Positions 40,747 through 49,388 of a DNA stretch of 64,000 bases are shown piece after piece; within the stretch, counting starts at the first letter, position 1; every line of letters begins with the position of its first letter. The DNA is from Halieaceae bacterium. GTDB lineage: Bacteria; Pseudomonadota; Gammaproteobacteria; Pseudomonadales; Halieaceae. The stretch lies in the NCBI GenBank assembly GCA_902613175.1, contig CACMGJ010000003.1, forward strand, positions 1 through 64,000, given 5' to 3'. A program made the position numbers and the translations under genes. Below the pieces are notes generated by a model. It saw nothing but the letters and a program-made list of their open reading frames with translations, was not told the DNA's origin and ran no database searches.

Positions 40747-41721
40747 ATGAAGAACCCGGTAACCGATATTTGTCGCCTCAACCGCGAACTGCCGCCAGAT
40801 GCGCCCGATGCACCCCAGTGGCTTGTCGATGCGTTGCAGGTGCCTCGCGAAGAGGGTTGGGTAACCTCGGATGGGTGTAATGTTCACTACTTCCGATGGG
40901 GTGATCCTGCTAATCCACCTCTACTCTTGATGCACGGTTTTCTCGCTCATGCGCGCTGCATGGCCTTCATCGCCCCGTTTCTAGCTGAGCAATACCACGT
41001 CGTTGCCTACGATCTATCCGGCATGGGTGACTCAGACGTTCGTTCGTCCTATCCCGACGCTGTTCGCGCACAGGAAGTGGTCGATGTCGCTCGCGAAACC
41101 GGTCTATTTGATCACGCCATTAAGCCCATTGTGATTGCCCACAGCTACGGCGGGCATGTGGGCCTTGCAGCCATGAATGATTTTCACGAGCTTTTCGGTG
41201 GCCTCGTTGTTTGCGATCTCATGGTCTTGAGACCCGAGCGACTCAAAGCGCACTTCGCAGGTGGGCGCCCAATGCGATCGGATACGAGTCGCCCGAACCG
41301 AATCTACCCAAGCTATGAAGAGGCAAAATCGCGTTTTGTGCTCTCGCCAAACCAACCTTGTGGCGAACCTTATCTATTCCATTACATGGCCTATCACTCG
41401 CTCAAACAGGTTGACGGTGGATGGACTTGGAAGTTCGATACCAGTGTTTTCGACAGTGATTTCTCCCTGAAAGAGCGAATACTCAATCAAGTAGATGCGG
41501 TTGTCGCCGCACCTGGTAGAAAAGCCTATGTCTATGGACAGCACAGCGCCTTGTTTGATGATGACTCGGCCAATTACGTGCGTGAGCGGGGTGGCGATAA
41601 CATTCCTTTCATTAGCATTCCCGGCGCACGTCATCACCTGATGCTCGATGAGCCCATTGCCTTTGTCAGCGTACTTCGCTCGCTGGTTGCACAGTGGCAC
41701 GCAGCCGATAAAGCGGCTTGA
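40747..41721 (+). CDS. Alpha/beta-fold hydrolase
   Basis: A 324-residue cytoplasmic hydrolase. The oxyanion segment LLMHGFLAHARCM, strand VVAYDLSGMGDSD, nucleophile elbow IAHSYGGHVG and catalytic His in PGARHHLMLDEP are clear; the acidic residue lies before the cap-to-core return. It resembles haloalkane dehalogenase/epoxide hydrolase-type esterases, but the residues that would prove either are not evident. Substrate unknown. First of a + strand run with a transporter and a glycosylase-like protein. Confidence 0.83.
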   Translation: MKNPVTDICRLNRELPPDAPDAPQWLVDALQVPREEGWVTSDGCNVHYFRWGDPANPPLLLMHGFLAHARCMAFIAPFLAEQYHVVAYDLSGMGDSDVRSSYPDAVRAQEVVDVARETGLFDHAIKPIVIAHSYGGHVGLAAMNDFHELFGGLVVCDLMVLRPERLKAHFAGGRPMRSDTSRPNRIYPSYEEAKSRFVLSPNQPCGEPYLFHYMAYHSLKQVDGGWTWKFDTSVFDSDFSLKERILNQVDAVVAAPGRKAYVYGQHSALFDDDSANYVRERGGDNIPFISIPGARHHLMLDEPIAFVSVLRSLVAQWHAADKAA

Positions 41722-41768
41722 GCTAGTGTCCGGCAAGTGCATTTCTCCAGTGCAATCGTGGCTTAATC

Positions 41769-42659
41769 GTGAAAATGATAGGCGCCCCTGAAAACAACGA
41801 GAGCCTTCTCATTCCGGTATTGTTGGCTAGTGCAGGCGTACTATTCTTCTGCATGCTCGATGCGGTCATGAAAGCCCAAGCGCTGGCCATGGGTGCCTAC
41901 AGCGCCACATTTTGGCGAGCGGCCATGGGGGCCGTCTTCGCATCCGCACTCTATTTACCTAACCGGCCCCAGCTGGCGACAGGAAGAGTGCTGAGACTCC
42001 ATATTACTCGCGGCGTCCTCACCGCACTCATGATGCTCTTTCTGTTTTGGAGTCTGACGCAACTGCCACTCGCTCAGGCTATTGGTCTGAGCTTTGTCGC
42101 ACCCATCATCGCTCTATACCTCGCAGCGCCCATGCTCGGCGAAGAAATTACACGCGGTGCAAAACTTGCCGCTGTCCTAGGGTTTGGCGGTGTTCTTGTG
42201 ATTGCCGGCGAAGACATGTTTCAGGTGCGTGATGACAGCAGTCTGCTCGGTATTGCAGCGGTCCTCGTCTTCGCCATCATGTACGCACTCAATATCATTT
42301 TGCAGCGCAAGCAGGCCTTGGTGGCACGACCCACGGAAATAGCCTGCTATCAAAATGTGATCATGACCTGCATTCTGGCGCTTGGTGTACCCTTTGCCGT
42401 CTCCCTTCCCGCTGACGTAATTCAGTGGACGGCCTTATCGGCGGCCGGGGTGCTTGCCGTCATTTCACTCATCCTCATGTCTATCGCCTACCGTCGCGCA
42501 GAGGCGCAAGCGCTCGTTTCAGTGGAATACACGGCGTTTATCTGGGCTGCATTGTTTGGCTGGCTGTTTTTTGCCGAACCGGTCAGTGCGGGCACGCTAC
42601 TCGGCACAGCACTTATCGTCATTGGCTGTATCGTCAGCACACGGAAGGCAAAAGCGTAG
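41769..42659 (+). CDS. EamA/DMT-family transporter
   Basis: A 296-residue inner-membrane protein with ten membrane segments in two EamA repeats: the first around TFWRAAMGAVFASALYL and LPLAQAIGLSFVAPIIALYL, the second around AYRRAEAQALVSVEYTAFIW and LLGTALIVIGCIVS. The family exports metabolites or amino-acid-like compounds. GTG 41769 or ATG 41775 may be the start. Substrate unknown. Confidence 0.86.
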   Translation: MKMIGAPENNESLLIPVLLASAGVLFFCMLDAVMKAQALAMGAYSATFWRAAMGAVFASALYLPNRPQLATGRVLRLHITRGVLTALMMLFLFWSLTQLPLAQAIGLSFVAPIIALYLAAPMLGEEITRGAKLAAVLGFGGVLVIAGEDMFQVRDDSSLLGIAAVLVFAIMYALNIILQRKQALVARPTEIACYQNVIMTCILALGVPFAVSLPADVIQWTALSAAGVLAVISLILMSIAYRRAEAQALVSVEYTAFIWAALFGWLFFAEPVSAGTLLGTALIVIGCIVSTRKAKA

Positions 42660-42682
42660 GCATTTAGGGTTACACTTCCTGA

Positions 42683-43378
42683 ATGCCCAGACCGTCCTAC
42701 GACAACCTGTATGAAGTCGCCTGCCTACGAAAAGGCGGTGGTGATGTTGTAGAGAGCCTACTTCCCACTATTGCAACCAAAGAGCATCTTAACGGGCTGG
42801 GGTCCGACCGCTACCTCGCTGAGTTCACGCGCAAGGTATTTCAATCAGGCTTCGTCTGGCGCATCGTCAATAAAAAGTGGCCCCAGTTCGAAGAGGTGTT
42901 CTGGGAGTTCGACATTGAGCGTCTGTTGATGATGCCCGACGACATGCTCGAGCGTAAGGCCAGCGATCCAGGCATCATTCGCAACTTCAGCAAGGTCAAA
43001 ACCGTGCTGGATAACGCGGTGATGATTGCTGACACCGAGCGCCGCGAGGAAAAGACCTTTGGCGAGTTCATTGCCGGCTGGCCGGATGATGACATTATTG
43101 GCCTATGGCTATTTTTAAAGAAACACGGTAGCCGACTGGGCGGGAACACGGGTCCCTATGCCTTGAGAACCTTAGGTGTCGATACGTTTCTGATGACCGC
43201 CGATGTGGAGTTCTTTTTGCGCGAGAACGATATTGTTGACTCGGGCATTCACAGTTTGCGCGCCCTCAAAGCCGCACAGAGTTATTTCAATAACCTTCGG
43301 GAGGAGAGCGGTAGAAGCTTGTCGGAGCTTAGTCGACTCGTCTCGTTAGGGGTCCGAAGAAACCAAATACCGGAGTAA
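42683..43378 (+). CDS. 3-methyladenine DNA glycosylase I-like protein, atypical
   Basis: A 231-residue protein of the Tag (methyladenine glycosylase) family: QSGFVWRIVNKKWPQFEEVF matches the QAGLSW helix region, DPGIIRNFSKVKTVLDNA matches GIIRHRGKIQAIIGNA, and GPYALRTLGVDTFLMT matches the C-terminal part. Compared with E. coli Tag, the Glu of LEGQQAGLSW is a Lys here, and the N-terminal Cys/His and C-terminal HxxxC zinc ligands are missing. It may repair alkylated bases by a changed site, or do something else. It is 23 bp after the transporter gene. Confidence 0.72.
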   Translation: MPRPSYDNLYEVACLRKGGGDVVESLLPTIATKEHLNGLGSDRYLAEFTRKVFQSGFVWRIVNKKWPQFEEVFWEFDIERLLMMPDDMLERKASDPGIIRNFSKVKTVLDNAVMIADTERREEKTFGEFIAGWPDDDIIGLWLFLKKHGSRLGGNTGPYALRTLGVDTFLMTADVEFFLRENDIVDSGIHSLRALKAAQSYFNNLREESGRSLSELSRLVSLGVRRNQIPE

Positions 43379-43424
43379 GCCTGCGCATTGCCGACTCCAA
43401 AAAAATAAATAAGGAGGTAGCACA

Positions 43425-45446
43425 ATGGGGATAAATCGAGTTCTAGCAGTTTTAAGCGTCGCTGTTCTCGCGAGCTGCGGTCAAAGCCCACAGGAAACGG
43501 GCAACAACGCGCCCACTACAACGTCACCATGGCACTCCTTAACCGAAATAGAAATTAATGAAGCAGCTGCCGCCGTAAGCGATGCGTTTGGCGAGGGCAT
43601 CTTGTTCAATCGCATCAGCCTCACCGAGCCTGACAAGAACAAGGCGCGTGCTTGGCAGACCGGTGATCAAGCAGCCCGCGGCGCAGATATTGTCTACAGG
43701 CTTAACAAGGCCTCTTATGTAGCGCGCTACGATTTTGATACCGCATCGCTCTCTGCTCCGAAGGAGATCACCAGCGGTCAGCCCATGCTCGTGGGCGAGG
43801 AGCTATTCAGCGCACTCGACGCAGTCAACCAACTTCCTGAGGTGGTAGCTGCCATGGAACTGCGCAGCATTACCGGCTCGGACGGTCTCTGCCTGCCACG
43901 CACGGTCGGGCGTTTTTTCTCTGATCTTGCAAACCCTGTTAATGACCGAGTTGTCCGTTTCGACTGCTTCAATATTCGGGGTCAAAGTGGCTTGGGGCTT
44001 CTTCCTACGACCAGCGCTTATGCGCGACCAGTAGAGGGTGTCAGTGTCTTATTCGATGTTGAAGAATTGAAACTCATCGAAATCACAGACTCCTTTGCTA
44101 ACGCCGATACACCACCCAATGACTTTGAGGTCATCGAGTTTCACGAGAGCGCACTCGACACACGGCCAGCACTGAAACCGATCACTATCGAGCAGCACGA
44201 GGGACGAAATTTCGAAATCTCCGGAAGCCAAATCAGTTGGCAGGACTGGCAGTTCCATCTTCGCTTTGACCCGCGCCAAGGTACGATTCTCAATAACATT
44301 GGCGTTGTCTCTGACGAGGGTTTCAGACCCGTTGCTTACGAAATCGCCATGTCTGAAATGTTCGTCCCGTACCAAGACCCCGATGCCCACTGGTTCTATC
44401 GGGCCTATTTCGATATGGGTGAGTACGGATTCGGCAATATGGCAACCGAGCTCAAGGGCAACGACTGCCCACCAACCGCCGAATATCAGGATGTGGTGTT
44501 GCACAACGCGAGCGGAGAAGCATTCACCGCCGAAAATCGCATCTGTATTTTTGAGTTCGACCCAGGCTACCCCAGCTGGCGCCACCACGAGTCTTTGTAT
44601 GACGATGTACCCGGCATGGTGAAACACAACTCACGCAGAGCCACTAATCTCGTTCTACGTATGGTCGCCGTAATCGGCAATTACGATTACTTCCAAGATT
44701 ACGTTTTCCAACAAGACGGACGCATACGAATTCGACTGATCTCAACCGGCATTGACGCCACCAAGGGTGTTTTCTCTGCATCGTTAGATGACCCGAGAGC
44801 CGCGTCGGAAACGCAGACAGGAACGCTGATTGCTCCGTATCGTGTCGGCGTCAATCACGACCACTTCTTTAGCTACCGCATAGATATGGATGTCGACGGT
44901 GTTGATAACAATTTTGTTCGTCAGCGACTGGTGGCCACAGAGCAGCCCGAGGGCGCGCCTCGCCAAGGCATCTGGACCGTTCAACAAGAGCACGTGCTGA
45001 CGGAGAAACAGGCTCAAACGGTCATGAAAGTGGAAAAGCCTGCGCTGCTAACCTTTGCCAGCACCACCGCAAAAAATGCGATGGGCTACCCCACTTCGTA
45101 CCAGCTCATGTTCCCCAATACCCATCCATTGGTGACGCTCGATGATACGATTTATCAGCGCGCCGGGTTTCTCAAGAACAATTTATGGGTGACCCGCTAC
45201 AAGACCAATGAGATTTTCTCGACGGGCCTCGCGGTCAATCAATCGGATATCGGTGTTGGACTGCCTCAGTACGCGGCAGACGACGAGACTATAGAAAATA
45301 CCGACCTTGTCGCCTGGCCGATGATTGGCTTCCATCATGTGCCCATGGCCGAGGACTGGCCCGTGATGCCCTCAAAGGTGGATGAGATCACGCTCAAGCC
45401 GCGAAATTTCTTTAATCGAAATCCAGCACTGGACGTTCCAGAGTAA
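43425..45446 (+). CDS. Copper-containing primary-amine oxidase, lipoprotein
   Basis: A 673-residue copper amine oxidase that turns primary amines into aldehydes, ammonia and H2O2. The Tyr that becomes topaquinone is in VIGNYDY, the catalytic-base Asp in YFDMGEYGFG, and the copper ligands in HDHFFSYRIDMDVDG (HxH) and GFHHVPMAEDWPVMP. It has a lipoprotein signal (lipobox LASC near residue 18), so it acts on the periplasmic side of a membrane. A strong AAGGAGGT ribosome binding site precedes ATG 43425. MOSC protein follows 36 bp later. Confidence 0.88.
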   Translation: MGINRVLAVLSVAVLASCGQSPQETGNNAPTTTSPWHSLTEIEINEAAAAVSDAFGEGILFNRISLTEPDKNKARAWQTGDQAARGADIVYRLNKASYVARYDFDTASLSAPKEITSGQPMLVGEELFSALDAVNQLPEVVAAMELRSITGSDGLCLPRTVGRFFSDLANPVNDRVVRFDCFNIRGQSGLGLLPTTSAYARPVEGVSVLFDVEELKLIEITDSFANADTPPNDFEVIEFHESALDTRPALKPITIEQHEGRNFEISGSQISWQDWQFHLRFDPRQGTILNNIGVVSDEGFRPVAYEIAMSEMFVPYQDPDAHWFYRAYFDMGEYGFGNMATELKGNDCPPTAEYQDVVLHNASGEAFTAENRICIFEFDPGYPSWRHHESLYDDVPGMVKHNSRRATNLVLRMVAVIGNYDYFQDYVFQQDGRIRIRLISTGIDATKGVFSASLDDPRAASETQTGTLIAPYRVGVNHDHFFSYRIDMDVDGVDNNFVRQRLVATEQPEGAPRQGIWTVQQEHVLTEKQAQTVMKVEKPALLTFASTTAKNAMGYPTSYQLMFPNTHPLVTLDDTIYQRAGFLKNNLWVTRYKTNEIFSTGLAVNQSDIGVGLPQYAADDETIENTDLVAWPMIGFHHVPMAEDWPVMPSKVDEITLKPRNFFNRNPALDVPE

Positions 45447-45482
45447 ATTGCGTCTCATGAGGCTGTGCAGAGGAGTTGGATT

Positions 45483-46322
45483 ATGTCGGAAATAACGATC
45501 ACAGAAATACACCGCTACCCGGTTAAATCCATGTTGGGTGAGACCCCCTCAGAAGTGATGGTTAGCGAACGCGGAATCCAAGGCGATCGCGCTTGGGCAA
45601 CGCGTGATGAGGTCCGTGGTGGCATTCGCGGCGCCAAGAAACTACCGCAACTGATGCTATTTGGCGCGCGATCGGTCGATGGCAATACATCGGAAATTAC
45701 CGCTCCTGATGGTTCGACCTGCCTAACAAGCTCAGACGAGATGAATCATTGGCTGTCAGAGAAACTTGATCACAGCGTCACCCTGTGGCCGCTACTTTCT
45801 CCCGATAACCTCGAGCACTATCGACGAGGCGCCCCCGACTCAGAAGATTTCGAACAGGAACTGCGAGAGATCTTCGGGCGCACCCCCGACGAACCGCTTC
45901 CTGATCTCAGCGCCTTCGCTGAAGTCATCGAATTCGAGTCGCCGCCTGGGACCTATTTTGATGCGTTTCCGATCATGCTCATGACGCAGCAATCGCTGGA
46001 TACGATGTCACAAGCAGCTCCAAGTTCGGCGTTCGATGAAAAGCGATTTAGAGCCAACTTCATTCTAAATGTGGATGGCTCGACCGATCGATTCCCAGAG
46101 CAAGCGTGGATTGGTAAAGAGCTGCATATTGGCGAGGTGGTTCTCAAAGTAATCGATACCTGCCCGCGCTGTTCGATGACCACTCACGCCACCGACACCC
46201 TCCCGCGAGACACCGACATCATGCGGCATCTAGTGACTGAAGCAGAAGGCAATCTAGGTGTGTATGCAAAAGTCGTCCGCGGCGGCGCCATTACTCAAGG
46301 GCAGACCGTGACGGTCGTGTAA
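45483..46322 (+). CDS. MOSC-domain protein
   Basis: A 279-residue protein with the N-terminal MOSC_N beta-barrel (ITEIHRYPVKSMLGETPSEV) and C-terminal MOSC domain (RFRANFILNV and the Cys of DTCPRCSMTT, which in YcbX/mARC-type enzymes binds the molybdenum cofactor). Unlike YcbX it has no fused ferredoxin domain, so an outside electron donor would be needed, as for YiiM-type reductases of N-hydroxylated compounds. ATG 45483 with GAGGAG before it is preferred to a GTG upstream. It probably shares a transcript with the amine oxidase. Confidence 0.82.
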   Translation: MSEITITEIHRYPVKSMLGETPSEVMVSERGIQGDRAWATRDEVRGGIRGAKKLPQLMLFGARSVDGNTSEITAPDGSTCLTSSDEMNHWLSEKLDHSVTLWPLLSPDNLEHYRRGAPDSEDFEQELREIFGRTPDEPLPDLSAFAEVIEFESPPGTYFDAFPIMLMTQQSLDTMSQAAPSSAFDEKRFRANFILNVDGSTDRFPEQAWIGKELHIGEVVLKVIDTCPRCSMTTHATDTLPRDTDIMRHLVTEAEGNLGVYAKVVRGGAITQGQTVTVV

Positions 46323-46347
46323 CTCAGTCCGTCCTTGTTTCATTAGG

Positions 46348-46372
46348 CCTGAGCACGGCCAATGTGCTCAGG
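46348..46372. terminator. Hairpin between converging genes
   Basis: CCTGAGCAC and GTGCTCAGG form a perfect 9-bp stem around GGCCAAT. It lies between the MOSC and PhoX-like genes and overlaps the PhoX stop. There is no strong U run on either side, but the stem length and the convergent context favour a terminator. Confidence 0.5.
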
Positions 46373-47711
46373 ACACCTTAATCGTCTTTGCGTTGAAGCT
46401 ATCCCATGGCCCCGTAATAGCGAGCGTCTTTGTCGGCGCGTAGACGTTGACGAACATTGTCTGTCCATCGGGTGAGAAACAGGCTCCGGCGAGCTCAGTC
46501 TGCAGTCGAAGGCGCGCCAGCGGATAAGCATTCCCGTCGGGCGCAATCCCTCTCAGGTGGTTATCAACGACTGCGGTGTACTGATCCTCACAGACAATGA
46601 GGTGCCCATTGGGGGCAACGACCACGTTGTCGCCGTAATCAAACTGATGCTTGGAGATGCTCTCGAAAAAGAGTTCCACGCGATCGCTTTCCCCGTCAGG
46701 ACTGAATTGGATACGGAAAATTTGACCGAGTTTGCGGGCGCCGCCACTGGTTGAGCAAACAAAAGCCTCGCCCTCGCCCATGTGGATGCCTTCGCCACGT
46801 GCCACCAAACTCGCACCTTTTGCGGCCGCTTGGTAACGCAGATCATCCTTTGGTGCCTCGACCGCATCCAAATCGATCCAATTTACCTTGCCCGCAGCCC
46901 CCACCGCGATCGACATACCCGTCCAGTTTCTCAGGTCGGGGATACCCTCCACTTTCATCGCCTGCAGGCGACCTCCTCGCGAGAGCTCGCCCGGGACTTT
47001 GGGAACAAAGCGATAAAGGACACTGTCATTGCGGTCCTCTGTCAGGTAGACAAAACCAGTCGCCGGATCCACACAGGCGGCTTCGTGATTAAAACGACCC
47101 ATTGCCACCAATGGCTCGGGATCAACCAAACCAGTGGCCGTCGCTGGCACCTCAAATACCCAGCCGTGATTCTTGTTTAGTCCCTCGCCGTACTTCTGCC
47201 CGGGCCCCGTTGGCGACTCTTCGCAGGTCAGCCAACTTCCCCAGGGCGTGATGCCACCAGAGCAATTACGGATGGTGCCGCCAAGCGATCGAAACTGATT
47301 CGTTACCTCGAGACTCTTCTGATCAAGTACGACATGGGTCGTGCCTCCGGGAACCAAAACACCGTCTTTGGCGCCAAACCCCAGCTCAAAGGCACCGCCG
47401 TTTGAATCACGTGGAACCAGCTCGTGGTTGCGCACGAGTGCCAGACGCCCATCACCAAGGTCAAAACATCCCATGCCATCAGCCTTGTCTGGGACGGTTG
47501 CACCATCGCTCATGGCGTCGCCCAAAGCCGATATCACCCGATAAGAAAAGCCCGGTGGAAGGTCGAGTACGCCCTGAGGATCGGGATCTAATTGCCCGTA
47601 AGCCACCGCGCGTGAAAAGGATCTATCGGGTAAAGGCCGAGTGATGCAGCCACTCGCAGACAAGGCTGCGAAGGCTAGGCCAGTCGTATGCAAAAACGTT
47701 CGTCGTTCCAT
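46368..47711 (-). CDS. PhoX-family (DUF839) phosphatase-like protein
   Basis: A 447-residue exported protein with a twin-arginine type signal (MERRTFLHTTGLAFAALSAS) that also ends in a lipobox-like SGC. The body is a beta-propeller of the PhoX/DUF839 family: DGMGCFDLGDGRLALVRNHE, NCSGGITPWGSWLTCEE and HEAACVDPATGFVYLTEDRN carry the acidic and Cys residues of the Ca/Fe cluster. PhoX frees phosphate from organic esters in marine bacteria. No Pho box or pho gene is nearby, so another role for this short member is possible. Confidence 0.8.
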   Translation of the reverse strand: MERRTFLHTTGLAFAALSASGCITRPLPDRSFSRAVAYGQLDPDPQGVLDLPPGFSYRVISALGDAMSDGATVPDKADGMGCFDLGDGRLALVRNHELVPRDSNGGAFELGFGAKDGVLVPGGTTHVVLDQKSLEVTNQFRSLGGTIRNCSGGITPWGSWLTCEESPTGPGQKYGEGLNKNHGWVFEVPATATGLVDPEPLVAMGRFNHEAACVDPATGFVYLTEDRNDSVLYRFVPKVPGELSRGGRLQAMKVEGIPDLRNWTGMSIAVGAAGKVNWIDLDAVEAPKDDLRYQAAAKGASLVARGEGIHMGEGEAFVCSTSGGARKLGQIFRIQFSPDGESDRVELFFESISKHQFDYGDNVVVAPNGHLIVCEDQYTAVVDNHLRGIAPDGNAYPLARLRLQTELAGACFSPDGQTMFVNVYAPTKTLAITGPWDSFNAKTIKVS

Positions 47712-47963
47712 GATTTTACCGTGGTCATAGTTTTTAACGGTTGGCGTCTTATAGGGGCGTGGTCTCAGCTGACTCGCAACACAACCTGCGCCGCCATGCC
47801 CAAGCGTAGCAAACTAATGGTTTCTGAACCCATAGCCTTGCAGGGTATTGCAGTGCCCACACCCCCTGAGGGGGAGGGTGTAAGTAGACTCCTCTAAGCG
47901 TTGTGAGGTTGTTGCGTAACGCCGGCTGAACAGCAGAGTCTGTAAGCATCGAGGGGGTCGATG

Positions 47964-48911
47964 TCAGGCGAGTTTACTTATCTTTGCGTTAATGAGCTCA
48001 GAACCACTGTTAGGGGCAATAGCCTGACCCATCCACTCCGCAGGCCAGTTTTGCTCTAGCGCCAGTAGATGCTTAAACAAAGCGCGTATCCGAGCACTTT
48101 GCCGAAGGTCCTTATGATAAAGCAGCCAGACGTATCGATAAGGGGCACTTTCCGTATTCGGTAAGCGCACGAGGTCCTTAAAGCCTGCATCTGCAACACT
48201 ACAGCAAGCGAGTGCCGCCACCCCCATTTGATTAGCCACCGCATCGAGGCGGGCAATAGGCGTGTCGACTGAGTGCCTCACTTTGATCCCAAGGTCGGCG
48301 GCCGTTGGCAATCCTGCAGGGGCTGTCTGAGATGAATCAATGAAGCTGAGTTCCCGCTTACCCAGTCTTGCATCAACTAGAAGGGTCTTGTGAACATAGA
48401 GCCCCATAGTCAGCAAACCAAGCTTTACACCAACAATATCTTTGGGGGGACGCTCCTCAAGCTTTAGGCCTCGAATGGCGAAATCCGCTTCGCGCCGAGA
48501 GAGATCCACCTTGTCGTTAGACGACCTCACATCCAGTTGAATGCGAGGGTAAGCTTTTGAAAATTCGTTTAAGCTGCGAAAAAGAAGCTGGTTTACGGGC
48601 TTAAAATCCGCAATCGATACCTTCAACTTTCCTGCCAACAATGCATCTCTGCCGGTTAGTCTAAGTTGTCCATCAGATATCGTGTCTTCGACCGTTTTCG
48701 CGATCGGTAATAATTCTTCGCACAGCGCCGTGGCGAGAAGTCCGTCAGGGGTCCTATCAAAAAGGCGGCCTTCGATGGCCGCCTCAAGCGTTTCAAGTCG
48801 CCTAGCTACCGTGCTGTTACTCACGCCCATAGCGGATGCTGCCGTGCGCGTTGACCCATGACGACTGCAGGCCAACAGCACCTTCAAATCGTCCCAGCTA
48901 AGCTCTTGCAT
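47964..48911 (-). CDS. LysR-family transcriptional regulator
   Basis: A 315-residue regulator: winged helix-turn-helix at residues ~5-65 (DDLKVLLACSRHGSTRTAAS, MGVSNSTVARRLETLEAAI) and a substrate-binding domain behind it. It binds DNA as an oligomer and responds to a small effector. It lies 12 bp after the small exported protein gene on the same strand, so the two probably share a transcript. The target is not evident from its own neighbours. Downstream, CCCCC and GGGGG around TGA (47862-47874) make a short hairpin. Confidence 0.86.
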   Translation of the reverse strand: MQELSWDDLKVLLACSRHGSTRTAASAMGVSNSTVARRLETLEAAIEGRLFDRTPDGLLATALCEELLPIAKTVEDTISDGQLRLTGRDALLAGKLKVSIADFKPVNQLLFRSLNEFSKAYPRIQLDVRSSNDKVDLSRREADFAIRGLKLEERPPKDIVGVKLGLLTMGLYVHKTLLVDARLGKRELSFIDSSQTAPAGLPTAADLGIKVRHSVDTPIARLDAVANQMGVAALACCSVADAGFKDLVRLPNTESAPYRYVWLLYHKDLRQSARIRALFKHLLALEQNWPAEWMGQAIAPNSGSELINAKISKLA

Positions 48912-48923
48912 AGTTTTCCTTGC

Positions 48924-49217
48924 TTAAGAAGAGAGCGGCGAACCCTCTTTGTCAGTGAGCACTAATGCGTCACCGGTTATTTTACACAGCAATCTTTGGC
49001 GTGAAGCGCCCTCAGGTACCACGGAGAGTTTCACGGTTAGGGTGCCCGAAAACTTCTTGCTCCCTTTCATCGCTACGCGCGTTTCCTCACCAAACTTTTC
49101 GATTACTTCAGCTTTGCACTGCCCATAGGCAGCGGACACTGAGGTGGACGCGTTAGCTTCAACGCCCATGCCTAAAACGACCAGTCCAGAAATCACAACA
49201 GCTTTAAGTTTATCCAT
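48924..49217 (-). CDS. Small exported protein of unknown function
   Basis: A 97-residue protein with signal peptide (cut near VEANA) and a mature part of about 75 residues with two Cys (YGQCKAEVIEKFG and RLLCKITG) that could form a disulfide in the periplasm. AAGGAG lies before the start ATG 49217 at slightly long spacing. Family not recognised. Confidence 0.65.
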   Translation of the reverse strand: MDKLKAVVISGLVVLGMGVEANASTSVSAAYGQCKAEVIEKFGEETRVAMKGSKKFSGTLTVKLSVVPEGASRQRLLCKITGDALVLTDKEGSPLSS

Positions 49218-49388
49218 GATTCATTACTCCTTGATTAATGTCACTACGGTATGACGACAAAAATGATACGCAGGGTTTGGGAGTCCCGCCTGTAACGAAA
49301 ACGCTGTCAGGCGCCCCAAAAATGGAACGCAAAATGGGGCGGTTAATAAGGGCTGTATGCGGCGCGAAAAAAGGCGAGCGAAGGTGCT

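Noticed and set aside
44049..44627. 192-codon minus-strand frame inside the amine oxidase gene
   Set aside because: The + strand holds all copper amine oxidase motifs in one frame; the antisense frame has none of its own.
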